Below, piece by piece: positions 31,780 through 43,559 of a DNA stretch of 64,000 nt. Source of the DNA: Euglena gracilis (taxonomy: Eukaryota; Euglenida; Euglenophyceae; Euglenales); the NCBI GenBank assembly GCA_039621445.1, contig CP154957.1:13132884-13196883 (forward strand). Direction: 5' to 3'. The notes under the pieces are model-generated. The model had not been told where the DNA came from. It made no database searches and worked only from the letters and a program-made list of their open reading frames with translations. A program made the position numbers and the translations under genes. Numbering within the stretch: position 1 is the first letter of the stretch; every line of letters begins with the position of its first letter.

Positions 31780-32416
31780 ATCCTGGGTCTAGAGATTCCG
31801 ACCAAAACAAATTTCCCTTTGAAATTTCCAATTGGTTTGCGACAGATGCAAATGATGCCCCCCAGGGCCGTACTCGAGTGCCTACATGAATGTCCGCCCT
31901 CTCTCCTTCCTGGGCCACCTCAACCCCCAATGATTTCCCCCCCCCTCACTGGGAAACTCCATCTGCCTAAAGAGTTTCCAGATCACTGATCCAGATCACG
32001 CTTTTCTCGGCCATGGTCCATCCAGCTGAGGGTTCCCAAGACAATCAAACCCAGGGCAAATGTTGGCCAAGCATTTTAGCTACAGCCACTGTAGCACAGT
32101 TTTCCTATCACATCTGCCTCTGGAAGACTTCCTTCATCCAGACAGCCGCACGGCCACCCATTAGAGCGTTCACGAGGACCCATCACCCCCAGGGAAGGCA
32201 AATGACAGGAGGGAGAGGGGTAGGCAAGCTGACTGAGGTTCAGTCCTTGCCATTGTGTCGCTTCGTGCAATCTGGGGGGTGGGGCAACTCGGTGAATGTA
32301 ATTTGATAAACTGGAAAACGGTTGGCAGAACCAGAAAAATTAAAAAAAATGAAAATGGCCAAGAAAAGCACACCCAATTCAGTATCATGCAAAAATTTCC
32401 AGTTTCAAACCTGATT

Positions 32417-32700
32417 CAATGACTTACGGCGAAACTCCGTTGAAATCTGAACCGGAAGGTTGCTGGGCAGGCATCCTTCGGTGAAAGCGACGCCGTGGTC
32501 CCCGCCATCCCCCTCCCACGGAGGTGCATCCTCCAGCGGAGTGCCGGTGGACGAGGCCTCGGAGGCCAGCAGCTGCTTGGCGTACTGCTTCCGCTTGTCC
32601 CGCCGGGCGCTGCCGGAGTGGAGGCGGCGGTGGCGCTCGTACGCCTCGTGGGTCCAGTAGTGGAGGCGCTGCGGCCCGGCGGCCAGCTTCAGGACCAGAG
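32417..32700 (-). CDS. Exon-like island, possible C-terminal exon of the eIF4E-family gene
   Basis: The minus-strand frame holds LAAGPQRLHYWTHEAYERHR followed by a basic, then acidic region. It ends at a strong donor (GCC, then GTAAGT) at about 32416, so the protein continues. GPQRL resembles the segment near the C-terminus of the 4EHP class of eIF4E proteins, which suggests it follows the exon at 36148. The acceptor (near 32670 or 32716) and the phase are uncertain. It may instead belong to another gene. Confidence 0.5.
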
Positions 32701-34620
32701 GGTTTGAGGGCCCGGGGGATTCAGCACCGAGATTCACTTAAACCCCCCCAATAACCTGGCGGGGGGGGGGGGGGATTGAAGCTGGATAAAGCTAGAACCG
32801 ACAAAATTGGAAGCCGAAAAAATTGGGGCCAAACCTGAAAAACGGCCCGGAAAAAAATTGGCAGGTTTTGTTTGCAAGATGACTGGAAAAGGGGTGATTT
32901 TGAAAATTGTGAGGCGGGATTTTCAAAAAAAGGGCCGGAAAAATTTGGCAGGATTTCTGAACGCCAATTTTTTCCCAATCAATTTTTTCAGCCTCCAATC
33001 CCCCCCCCCCGACTTGGCAGGGGGAGGGGCAAAAAAGATGGTTCCAGCAACTTGGCACCTCCCTGTTTAGGCAAAATTCCTTTACGACGCTGAAAAAAAA
33101 TGACCCAAATAACCTGATGGGGGGGGAGGGCCAAAAGTTGGTTCCAATAACCTGGCACCCCACCAAGTTGTTTGGGGGGGGGGTTTGTTACTCCTGGGGG
33201 GGGGGGGCACCCACCCTCTCGGAGGTGTGGGGTCTATGATTCAGCACCCTCCTGCCCCTGGGGGGAGGGGAGGCTTGGGGAACCCACTGGGGTCACTTTT
33301 GGGATGAAAAAATTTGGGATGAAAAATTTTGGGGCTTCACGGCGAATGTGAAAGAAAAACCTGACCTCCACAGGCCAACACCCCCCCCTGGAGAGGGCAG
33401 GAAAATATGTGGAAGTTGGGGAGGGCGAGACCATGTTTATTGACCCCTGGGAGAGGGGGGGGGGCAGCTTCTCTTTTCAAAAAAAACCAGTCATTCCCCC
33501 CAGGGGGGTGTGACTGGGGTTTTGGGGCTCCACCCCCCTCCCCTGGAGGGACTGGCTGAAAGTGGCTGTGCCGAAGGCGCTGGAAATTTTTGGGTGTTTT
33601 GGCCAAAATCCAATGACTTTGATGTGTTTTGGCCTGAATGGCCAGACTAATGGACCCTCCAGGGGGGGGGGGGCAACTGGTTTTTGGCTGCGGACCCCCC
33701 CCCTTAGTTGCACTAAGGCTTCTTGTCTGTTTATGGCCGGCGCTAACTTCGCTTCTGGCCCAGCTTGCTGTGTGGTGAATGGCCAGGGACCCCTTACACC
33801 AATACTCTTTTGTTGCTCTCCGGTGAAATTCCAGCTCTACACTCACCTTGTGTGGTTGGTGTGATTCCCATGGGTGGGTCTACACAGTGCTGCTCTTGCC
33901 TCCTGCCCTCTTCCCACTTTTCGGTGTGTGGGGGATGTATGGCGCGGGCGCAATGCCATGACTTGAGTTCCAGTGTGGGCTCACGGTCCCGCGGCTGCGG
34001 TAAACCCGGGTCACCGAATCTCGGCCTTAGGGCGGGTGGTGGGTGGGTAGTGTGCTGCCCCCCCCCCCCCCCCCCGGATGGGGGTCGGCCAGAATGACCA
34101 CGCGGCGCCAAAAGTGCTGGAAAATTCTTGCAAATTTAGATGTTGATTCCGGGACATTCTTGGATGGGTGGCCAAACCTTAAGCAATGGTATGCCCCACC
34201 CCCGAGGGACTGATTCAAAAACCAGTCAGTCACCATTCAAAACCAGTTGCCCACTTCCCAGAGCCACTTGGGCCCAATACCCAGCCACTTGGCCCAATAC
34301 CCAGCCAAAATTCATTTGAGAACCACATTTGTGATGAAATTTTGTGGAAAAGCAAAAATGGCAAATTCTGTCTATGGGGGTGGTTCGGGACGCGGGGGGG
34401 GGGGGGGGGGGCGGGGGGGGGGACGGGGGGGGGGAACCGTGGCCCAACCATCCCCACACGTTTTCTTTGGCGTCACCTTAATTTGTATGTAATTTTCCTT
34501 TGGTCGACCAAAAAACGTGCCCGGCCAAAATCCGGGACGCGGGGGGGACGCGGGGGGGACGCGGGGGGGACGCGGGGGGGGACGCGGGGGGGACGCGGGG
34601 GGAACAACCCCTATGACTAA
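32700..34620. other. Repeat-filled intron or intergenic stretch
   Basis: Holds R2 copy 2 (33707-33882), pieces of MITE family A (AAAACCAGTCATTCCCC near 33484; AAGCAATGGTATG and CCAGTCAGTCACC near 34180-34235), G-runs, and a (GACGCGGGGGG)n minisatellite at 34530-34600. No exon seen. Confidence 0.45.
33707..33882. repeat. Dispersed repeat R2, copy 2
   Basis: Matches 8869-9067 in order: TTGCACTAAGGCTTCTTGTC, TTTATGGCCGGCGCTAACTT, CACCTTGTGTGGTTGGTGTG. Shorter by a small internal deletion. Confidence 0.7.
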
Positions 34621-36147
34621 ATTTTTGGCGCTCCTTTGATTAAAGAGATTCCTTGAGTGTGTGGAAACTTTTTGAAAGATTCTTTCCTTTTCCATGAAAT
34701 ACGACAGGGAGTCACTCAGCTCAGAGGCTGGAAAATTTTGGGCTGACTGGAAAAAAGCTCCTGGCTGACACCCCCCCCCCCCAAAGGTACTAGACCCAAA
34801 CTCCCAATTGCGCAAAAAAAAATTGATTTTTTGTCAAAATTTGTTCTGCCCAGCCATTTCCGACTCGTTTTTGCCCATTTTTTTGGCTCATTTTGCACCT
34901 CTGAAAGTTAAAAATCCGTTACCATCCAGCTGCTCAAAACTGTCGAGCAGAGAAGGGGTCCGAGGCTGGAAAAAGCTGGCTGGACCCCCCCCACAGAGAT
35001 AGCGTCCACTTCGCATTGAGGGATGTGCTGAACTAACAAGAACTTCTAGTGAATTAAACCTGTATAATGAATTAAACTCTTTTCTGTCAAAACATTGGAA
35101 TGTGTTGAGAATCAGTAATTGAGAAATCCCAATGAATGATCAAATATTGAAAACCTGGGGAAAATGAATCCTTGAAATCTCTGTTATGCACCAGAAGAAA
35201 AAAGTTTTGCGATTTTGGCTTGGGTCCGGACTCCCCTCCCAAGACCTTCGGGGTCCGGAACACACCCACCGCCTCACACGGTCAGGACCTCTCTAACAAC
35301 CCACCTCAACCCACCCCTTCACATACATCTCTGGGGGGGGGGGGCAAACCAGGGAGGGAGAAATTGCACATCGGGAGGTCGAAAATCGCAGTGCAAAAAA
35401 TTGCACAAAATTGCACAAAATTGCACAAAATTGCACAAAATTGCACACACCAGAAAAGCCATACCAGAAACCAGAAAAGCTGCATATTCTGCCAATTTAC
35501 CCGGTCGGTTCGCCCAAAAGTTGCAACACAATCAGCCGTGGCAATATGCGATGGCAATACGTACGCCATTCATCCTGAATTTGTTCATCATCCAGTGGAA
35601 GACACAACAATTCATACTTAGAAATTACCAAGGCACAAAATACGAACCTGTTTGTAGAACGCCTATTGCTCCTTTGCCAATTGGCTGATTGGGGTTGAAA
35701 ACTGACACAAACCAACAATAAACAGCCTTTGAACGAAAATTTTCACTACGCACATGAGTTTCCCAGCAAAAACTACCCCTGCTACCCATATATTGCAAAA
35801 ACTGGCTCCTACACTGGTCAAGAGTGGGGGGAGGGATGGGGGGCATGGGGGGGGGGAGGGGGGGGGTGGGGGGTGTGGGGGGTGTGGGGGGGTGTGGGGG
35901 TAAATGTCCAGTGTCGGAGCCAGTTTTTGCAATACCTCCAGCAAAAAAAAAAACCGGTAAATTCTCAATTGCATCAAAAACTGACATTTTCCAAAACAAA
36001 ATGTCCTGGGCCATGTGCAATTAATTGCACAAAATTGCAAAAAAAAATGCACTTTTCGGGAAAATCGAAAATTGCAAAAATTGCACGGTGCAATCCCCCC
36101 CCCCCCCGGGCAAACCCACCCTCTCCCGCGTTCGGACCCCGGATCAC
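34620..36147. other. Stretch without recognised gene; short tandem repeats
   Basis: (ATTGCACAAA)n at 35398-35445 and a G-rich run (GGGGGTGTGGGG) at 35824-35910. A GCAAAAACTGGCTC-type motif near 35795 is inverted near 35921 around the G-rich block. Confidence 0.4.
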
Positions 36148-36206
36148 CAACTCCAGAAACCCCTGTTCAGGACGCGGCCCAGGATGTCGCCCATCGTGGA
36201 GCTCAG
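36148..36206 (-). CDS. eIF4E-family gene, small exon after the W166-region exon
   Basis: Acceptor CTCGCCTCACAG, then LSSTMGDILGRVLNRGF. This matches by position the helix that precedes the C-terminal strand in eIF4E proteins (pattern R/M-G-D-x-L-x-R-V-L-N). The donor is either GTGATC at 36147 or an earlier GTTTCT; only the second joins in phase to the 32.4-32.7 kb island. Confidence 0.55.
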
Positions 36207-36915
36207 CTGTGAGGCGAGGCAAACACTGGCCACCTGCTTGGCGGCACATCCACCCCCCACCACCCAGATTTGCCGGATCATTATTTGCCCACACCGGGAC
36301 TCCACGTACATAGCTGTAATTTCCAAACTCCGGGGGGAGGGGGGGTCGGAGTGCCCTTGAGTACCTGCCCAGGCAGGCACCCGGGGTCGGATTTCGGCTG
36401 TGCTCAGGAACTTTCCTCGGAATATCGGCCATTTTCCTTAAAAATAATCCTTTTTTGAGCCTTCCGGTGCCTTCGGCGCTGGAGTGAGTGCTAGGCACTT
36501 TGGCCGGGTGCCCTACCCCCCCCCCCCCGGGGTCGGATTTTTGTGCCTTGGAGTGCCTGCCCAGGCAGGCACCCCCCCCCCCGGGGTGAGGTCGGCACCC
36601 GACTATAATACAGCCCGTTACATAGACAAAAAGGGCCAGAGGCGAGAAACAGCGCCAGGCCAGAAGTGGGGATAAAAAGACCCCCCAAAAAAACAGCCAC
36701 AATGCACACAGGAGGTTCCCATTTTGGCCTCTGGCGGCGGGTCCCTTAAATTGCAGGTGAAGGGGAAATGTGCGGTCCGTTGCGAAAACCCCCAGAGTGT
36801 TCATTTTCACCAGCCGCGGCAGAGAGGAACGGGACCGTCAGAGTCAGAGTCAGAAGGCTGGTGGTGGGCCAGCCGCACACATGTCCAGCAAAGCAAAACC
36901 GCCAATGCGACGCAC

Positions 36916-37032
36916 CTGGCGGTACAGGGGGGCCCTCTCGTGGCCGTACTTCAGCTGGTGGTGGTACCCGCCGTCCACCCAAACCTCGATGCGGTCGCCG
37001 CCGGGCTTGACGGACAGCACGACGCCACACAC
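36916..37032 (-). CDS. eIF4E-family gene, exon with VCGVVLSVK...IEVW
   Basis: 117 nt, exactly 39 codons, from acceptor CTCCGCAG to donor GTGCGT. VCGVVLSVKPGGDRIEVW corresponds to the conserved ICGAVV...IAIW block of eIF4E; the Trp equivalent to mammalian W166 is kept. At the phosphate-binding basic positions, Arg157 corresponds to Lys, Lys159 to Gly and Lys162 to Arg. Phase 0 at both ends, joining the previous exon's ...DNTCNE. Confidence 0.85.
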
Positions 37033-38616
37033 CTGCGGAGGGAGCCAGCGATGCCACAGAGTTCTGTGCCTGTGCTACTGATTTCGCATTGTGCTGAAAT
37101 GCATTCATTTTGGGCCAAGTCGTTGGAGTGAGCCTGCTGACTGCCCCCCCCCCTCCCGGTGGGGGATGAAGTAACCGACTGGGTTCTGAAAGATGTGACT
37201 GGTTTTTACAGTAGAAAATCACCCCCCCCCCCCAGGGGGTCATACGCAAGGATTGGTCTCCAGTTGAGTGCCAAATATCCTTTAGTATTTTGGCACAAAG
37301 GTTGGAGAGGAAAATTTGACCCTGGGGGGGGGTCGTCCAGACCCCCAGAAAAGGCGGCAACAGGGACACCCAACTTGTTTCAAATCATGGGGGCAGCACC
37401 CATATTCTTCTAAGGCAACGGATCTCGCACTTCACATGTAGTTGGCTTGTCCCTTTTGCATTTGCGCAAAGAAACATTGCTTTTTTGCTATCGTTGGGCG
37501 CCACAATGTCTCAATGTATTTGGGTGGTGATGTGGCCATACCACAGAGCTCTGGTTTCTAAATTCGAGGGGGTCCACTGGGGGGGGGTTCACAACTCTGA
37601 GCCGTTCCCCCTTGGCTCACCCCCGGAAAATTGCGAAAATGCGCACAATGCGTAATAAGGCTGGGCCCTAACCTCCCTAACCTCCCTAACATCACCTTTG
37701 CGCAAATGCACAAAGGAGCACAAAAAAGCTTTAACCCGAGATCCACTGCCTAAGTTCTTCCAGGAGAATTCTGAACAGATAACCGTGGCCACATTAGCGA
37801 ATTGGCACAATTCACGACTGAGGGTGAGGGGGAAATATGCGCGAAAAGACCCCCCCAATATGCGCTAAAATATGCGGGAATATGTGCTACATGTGCGGGA
37901 AAATATGCGGAAAATATGCGACTTTTCCAGAACCGGGCCATATTTTGGACATGTTCAGATGACCCAACCAGCAAGTCATTTCAAGCCATTTTGGGCAATT
38001 TTGGGGCCATTTCAGCCCATAACCAGCCACAATCAGCTGTTTTCGGACCATTTTCAGCCATTTCGAGCCATTTTGGGGGCCATTTTAGACCAGTTTTGAC
38101 TACCTTTTGGTGATTTTCGGCCATTTATAGCAAATTAGAATGTTTTTGCGATGGAAAATGGCACAAATGACCTAGTTTGCCAAAAAAAAAGGCCAACGGT
38201 GGCCAAAAATGACCAAAAAGGCCGAAAGTGGTAGAAAATGGCCCAAAAATGACCCGCAATGGCTAAGAATGCCCTAAAATGACCCAAAATCGGGGGGAAA
38301 TGGCTGAAAATGGCCCACAAAATGAAAGCCAATGGCTTAAAATGGTTGGAAAAAGTTCAAAACAGCCCAATGCCCAGATGCGGAAAATATGCGGAAAATA
38401 TGCAGGAAAATATGCGTTAACAGAAAAAAATGCGGCGGGAAAATCCTGAAAGCCCTCGATGAACTAAATATGCGCAAAATATGCGCAAAATACACGAAAC
38501 ATGCACTTTTTGGCCAAGAAAAATGAAATATGCGCTAAATATGTGAAATTTGCGCAAAATATGGGCTCCGCATATTTCCCCCGCCCTCTGGAATAAGACC
38601 CCCAGCGGGAGGCCAC
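37033..38616. other. Intron of the eIF4E-family gene (inferred)
   Basis: Contains a piece of MITE family A (37140-37245, inverted motif GTGACTGGTTTTTACAG) and a long stretch of TATGCGGAAAATATGCG and GGCCAAAAATGACC motifs (37840-38560). No exon-like island seen. Confidence 0.5.
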
Positions 38617-38738
38617 CTCATTGCAAGTGTTGTCCTGCAGGGTCTGGCCGATGACGGACAGCACCACGCCAATCCACAGCTTCTTACGGGTCTCTTCTGG
38701 CAGCGCCCGCGTGTACCACCGGCCCCCGTTGCGGTTCG
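38617..38738 (-). CDS. eIF4E-family gene, exon with NRNGGRW
   Basis: Acceptor CTGTCCCCCAG; donor GTGGCC. 2 + 40 codons: NRNGGRWYTRALPEETRKKL then WIGVVLSVIGQTLQDNTCNE. NxxGGRW and the following helix with L-x-x-IG are diagnostic of eIF4E proteins. Two leading bases complete an Ala codon with the preceding exon, giving in-phase joining. Confidence 0.9.
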
Positions 38739-38881
38739 CTGGGGGACAGGGTCAAAGAGGGGGGTTCAGGAGGGAGCCGGGGGGGGGGGGGGGAGACAGG
38801 ACCTATTTTTTAAGACACCGGAAAAAACCCCCTAAAAAACTTTAAAATTTTTTTAAAAAAAATGTTGAAATGCCTCATAAC

Positions 38882-39274
38882 CAGGCTTTTGCTTAAGGAC
38901 CCCGGGGGAGACCCCCCCCCTCCCCCACGAGGGGGGGGTTCTGGGGTCCTCCGGACTGGGAAAAAAAATTCCTCCAGCGCTGTGCGCCGGAGGAAAAATG
39001 AGGTTTTTAACAGGTTTTTGGCTGATTTTGTTCCAAAAATTCCCAAAAATGGCCAAAAACGGGCATTTTTGGCCATTTTTGGGGGTCCCCCCAAAAAAAA
39101 TTCGGCGCTTCGCGCCGGTCACTGGAAAAAAAATTTCCACTACCTAGCCCTGCTAGCAGACCCCCCCCCAGGGGGGGTCTGCTAGAAAACCCACTAGCCA
39201 AATTTGGACTAGCTGCAGTCCAGCCCCCCCCCCCCCCCCCCGGGGGGTACTGCAATCCCTTAAGCAAAAGCCTG
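38882..39274. mobile_element. MITE, family B, with near-perfect 8-bp target duplication
   Basis: Ends CAGGCTTTTGCTTAA / TTAAGCAAAAGCCTG, identical to the copy at 15133. Flanks CTCATAAC (38874-38881) and CTCACAAC (39275-39282), 7 of 8 matching. Located in an intron of the eIF4E-family gene. Confidence 0.9.
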
Positions 39275-39896
39275 CTCACAACCCTTAAAATCTGCTGCAC
39301 TGGAACACCTGAGTTTCGGCTTATAAAAACATCAAGAGGAGATATTCAGGTTTGCCGAAGAAATTACTCAAAAAATTTATTCCAGGAATATGTGGGTGAC
39401 TTAATGCTGAAAATGACTTGAAAATTTTACTGCAGTATGGAATCAAGCAAACAACTTTCACCAATTGGATTTAATTCTTAGGTGCACCAAAGAGAACGAA
39501 ATGGACTGAGATTGAAAAATCCCACATTCTGAGCCACGTTTTTTCTAAAAATTTGCCATTTTCGAAATTTATCTGTCCCTAAATTTGAATTTCGGATCAG
39601 CGTGTTCCCCAAATTTTCACAGATCATGGCTTTTTAGTTGGAAGCCCAGGTACAACTCAAAAAATCGCCGGGTGGGAGCAAAAAAAATTCTGTGTCTGTG
39701 AAAATTTTGTTGGGCCTGACAGGAAAAATAAAAAATATTTCAGGATATCCAAGAATTCCTTGTCTTGTTTTTTTTTACCTATATTTCCTCACTGACAAAA
39801 AAAAGCACACATTAATAATAAAAAAAAGCAAACAAAAAACAAATTATGGGGTTGCATATGCCAGAAACAGTGGCTAAAATCAATTCCAGCGCACAC

Positions 39897-40046
39897 CAGG
39901 GTGGTTCAGCTCCGGGGGGATCGACTCCCGGAACAGCATGAGGACGTCCTTGTCCTTCAGCTTGAGCAGATCGATCGAGGTCCACACCTTCCAGAACTGC
40001 TGCAACGTCTTGAACGTCTGCAGGCGCGTCCGGGTTGGCTCGCCCC
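39897..40046 (-). CDS. eIF4E-family gene, exon with TFKTLQQFWKVW
   Basis: Acceptor ATGATTCCAG, donor GTGTGC. TFKTLQQFWKVWTSIDLLKL then KDVLMLFRESIPPELNHP fits the eIF4E segment containing the W73 (eIF4G/4E-BP contact) tryptophan, which is conserved here, and the FK/R-x-GI-x-P block before the W102 loop. At the W102-E103 place this protein has Leu-Asn. A second acceptor at 40017 (CGCCTGCAG) is possible but would shorten the domain abnormally. Joins both neighbours in phase. Confidence 0.85.
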
Positions 40047-40264
40047 TGGAATCATTTTTGGGGACAGCAGGGGGGAGGGAGGACACACGCAATGACAACT
40101 CTGGAGCAAATCTGCGTTCGCTAACCACAGAATTGGAAACACCTTCCCGTCCTGGCAGCATATGCCCAGGTTCGCAACACACTATCTGAGGGGAACGAGT
40201 TGGGAGCCAATTACAGTCCGTTGCTGTTGAGGTGCAAAGGTCAACAGATGTCAACCGCGAGGAA

Positions 40265-40793
40265 CATGCAATTTTTTGCCGACCCCTCCCAGCGGGGGGG
40301 GGGGGGGGCACTTCCACTCTTCCAAAAAACACTCAATCGCCTTTTTTTTTCCTTCAGCAACTGCTCCCCCCCCCCGGAGGTCGGCCAATCTGGAATCCAA
40401 AAAGAAAATTGACCACAAACATGAAAAAAGGCCGAAATTTTTTTCCGACAGCTCTGGCGCACAATCTAAAAAAAAATGTTTTTACCGACCACCAGGGGGT
40501 GGGTCACTTCCACTCTTCCAAAAACCAATCACTCACTTTTGGTTTCCTGGAAAACCGGTCACTACCCCCAGGGGGGGGGGGGGTCGGCCACTCTGGAATT
40601 CAAAGGAAATTTGACCACAAACGTGGAAAAAAAAGAAGCCAAAAACATTATCATTATCTTTATCACCTGCAGGTGCCGGGTGGTTTTTTGCCACCCCCCC
40701 CCCCGGGGGAAGGGGGTCCGGGACCAGTCATCAATCTGAAAAAAACAACCCCTCAGGGGGGGGGGGGTCGGCTAGTGACTCAGTGATTGTATG
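40265..40793. mobile_element. MITE, family A, long copy, next to a splice donor
   Basis: Ends CATGCAATTTTT and AGTGATTGTATG; flanks GCGAGGAA (40257-40264) and GAGAGGAC (40794-40801), 6 of 8 matching. Interior repeats the ACTCTTCCAAAAA and GGTCGGCCACTCTGGAAT modules twice, so it may be a composite of two copies. Lies in a short intron; its right end is 18 bp past the duplication from the exon edge at 40819. Confidence 0.75.
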
Positions 40794-40818
40794 GAGAGGA
40801 CCCAACGACAGACGGCAC

Positions 40819-40940
40819 CTGCTGCGGTCCATCACCTTGTCGTACCACATCGTGTACGGGAACTCTAACTCCGCATTCGCCAGCGTTGGGTCCTCAATGG
40901 GGAGGACGACCCCCGTGATGGAGTCCTGGACGAACAACCT
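40819..40940 (-). CDS. eIF4E-family gene, exon with FPYTMWYDK
   Basis: Acceptor CCCCCCATTGGCAG, donor GTGCCG. 40 codons plus two bases: RLFVQDSITGVVLPIEDPTL then ANAELEFPYTMWYDKVMDRS. PYTMWY corresponds to the first core strand of eIF4E (xWxLWFF), with Tyr instead of the first Trp as in class II/4EHP-like members. Continues in phase into 40046. No start codon, so the gene has further exons upstream (to the right). Confidence 0.75.
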
Positions 40941-41046
40941 CTGCCAATGGGGGGGATGTGGAACCGTGGGATGCGGTGGGGCATCGCCCTAAAACAAAAA
41001 AAAACAAGCAAAACAAAAAAAATCAAGAAGTAGAAAGAATGGGTCA

Positions 41047-42430
41047 CATGCAGGTTTGTATGGGAATCTCGGAGGAGGGGGGGGGGTGGGGGGACCCACC
41101 TTCCAAAAATTAGGGGGGAGGGGGTGGGGGGGGACCCCCCTCCTACCTCCAGTTTTCGGTCGCGGAAAATTTCGGCCATTTTTCTGGGTCAAAAAATAAA
41201 TTTTTCTGAAATTTCTCAAAAATGGTGGGGAATCAAAGGAAATGTCTGGAGACCTAAATTGAAGCCCTCAACCGCAACTCCCCGCCTGGCCCGAGTTATG
41301 GCCATTTTTCGGCCAAATTTGGCCATTTGGACAAATTATCATGTTAAGCCTCAAGAGGGTCCTAAAAAGCACACCCAGCGCGAAGCGCTGGAAGATTTTT
41401 TTTTTGCTCCCGCAGAGGAGGGGGAGGGGGGTGGCGGCCCTCCTTCCGAAACTAGAGGGGTGGGGTGGGGGGGACCAGGTTTTGAATAATGCTGAGCTCT
41501 TAATGGGACTTGCATGTAATGGCTAGTCGAAAAGACTAGCCTTGCAAATTTCGTGCAATTTGTAAATTAAATTTTAAAAATTGAATTTAGAGTCTTGCGA
41601 TTTACAGTGACTTTCAGTGATTTTTCGGTAATTTCTGAAATGTTAATGTAAAGTTAACCCCTCCATACACCCCACACCGGCAAGCACCTATAGTTGACCC
41701 GTCCCAGATTTTCGCCATTTTCGGCCATTTTCGGCCATTTTCAGCCATTTTCAGCCATTTTCGGCCATTTTCGGCCATTTTTTCCTGTGGGTGGGGGTTA
41801 AAACTGCCTTAAAATTATTTCATACCAACAATACATTTTGATCATTCAGTCAACATGAAAGCAGTCGTGACAAGCTAACGCATCCAAGGAGGTCCGTTTG
41901 GAATGGGTGCTCAGGGATTAAAGAGGTCAAAGAGTTTTTTGTTGCAATATGCAAATACAAGGTTTTGGGAATAAGCTTCTTTTTTTCCTGCCAGAGAGGC
42001 TCTTGTCCACTTTGGTCTTTTTTGCTGGGGGTTTTTGGGACGCTCCATGAGAGTGGTTGGCACATGACATATTAACCACAATGGTGGATGGCAACACCAA
42101 AACTGGTGCTTTTCTCTTCAAGCCTCTTGGCGTGGATGCTTTTCACAAACAACTTCCCCTCACCTATTCCAACTTACCATACCCCAAGCAACATTGTTTG
42201 ATGGTGGCACTGTTATATCCCATCCACTTGTGTGCAATAAACCTAATGTAGGAATCACACCTTTAACAGAGAAAAAAACGCTTCACATACTTTGCCTAGT
42301 TGCACCCATTGGCATTTGGCCCAAATAACCCATTTGGAGGTGGTTCGTTGAGCATCATGTGCAAGCAAAGAAAAGCAAACAAAAGCAAGGAAACATGTGA
42401 TTGGTCCATAATGTTGAAATATTGACATCA
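41047..42430. other. Repeat-rich stretch, no supported gene
   Basis: 41047-41486 is a repeat with GTATGGGAATCTCGGAGG at the left and CAGGTTTTGAATAATGCTGA at the right; related ends appear at 17136, 44440 and 61541-61566. 41705-41785 is a tandem (TTTTCGGCCAT)n. A minus-strand frame at 41927-42121 (KPPAKKTKVDKSLSGRKK) could be an exon but has no clear borders. Confidence 0.45.
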
Positions 42431-43010
42431 AATGTGCTCACCCAATGTCTGCATCTTGTTCAACATCGCATCTCGCCCAGCATCTACATCTTGTCCAATA
42501 TCTACATCCGTTGCATCAGCAATCACTGCATCTTGTCTGGTGTGTGCATCTTATCCAATACCTGCATCTTGTCAAGATCTTAATCTTGTCCAGTATCTGC
42601 ATCCACTGCATCTTCTCCAGCATCTGCATCTTGTACAGCATCTGCATCTTCTCCAGTGTTGACAACTTGTCCAGTGTCTGCATCTTGAACAACGTCTGCA
42701 TCTTGTCCGATATCTGCATCTTGTCCAACATCTGCATCTTGTACAGCATCTGCATCTTGTCCACTACATCTTGTTCAGTGTCTGCATCTTGTTCAGCATC
42801 TACATCTTGTCCAGCATCTGCATCTCAAACAGCATCTGCATCTTGTCCAGTGTCTGCATCTTGTTCAGCATCTGCATCTTGTCCAGCATCTGCATCTCAC
42901 TCATACAGCATCTGCATCTTGTCCAGTGTCGACATCTTGTTCAGTCTGCATCTTGTTCAGCATCTGCATCCATTGCATCTTGTCCAGTATCTGTAACCAC
43001 TGCATCCACT
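42430..43010. repeat. Minisatellite with TGCATCTTGTCC(AGCATC) units
   Basis: About 580 bp of imperfect 12- to 18-bp units built from GCATCTTGTCCAGCATC and GTGTCTGCATCTTG. It is open in several frames on both strands as an artefact. Followed to 43310 by AAATGACC/AAAACC-rich sequence. Confidence 0.9.
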
Positions 43011-43559
43011 GGCTCCCAACCTAGCAAAATGACCACAGAAACCCAAAAAATGACCACAAAAAACCTAAAATTGACCGCAAAAAGCCCCAAAAAACAATCA
43101 AAATGACCCAAAATTGCTTCAAATAACCTAAACTTGCCCAAAAACGCCAACAATGTCCACAAAAGTGTGAAAAATAACCCAAAATCGCCAAAATGGCGCA
43201 AAATGCCATAAAATGTGCTCATGTTGACCCAAATTAACCCAATATTTGCCAAATCAGTGCAAAATATCCGCAAAATGAGCAAAAATTGATCCAAAATGGC
43301 CAACATGGGAGTAATATTGGAAATTTGTGGAGAAATTATTCCAAAAATGGGTTTAATTCTTCAAAACATACAAAAAAAATTGCCAGCATAGCCCTTGTCA
43401 CCAATTTTTTCCTGAAATGCCATCAAAATATCAGCTTTGGCCCAAATAACCCTTTCAGAGGTGGTTCTTTGAGCAGCATGTGTTGCAGGGCCAGGCATAA
43501 TAACAAAAGAAGAGAGGCTGCACATAGGCAAAAAAAACCTGGAAAAAAAATTGCAACAA

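Noticed and set aside
34530-35445. Regular short repeats considered as a CRISPR array
   Set aside because: Units are contiguous or separated by no unique spacers; eukaryotic minisatellites fit better.
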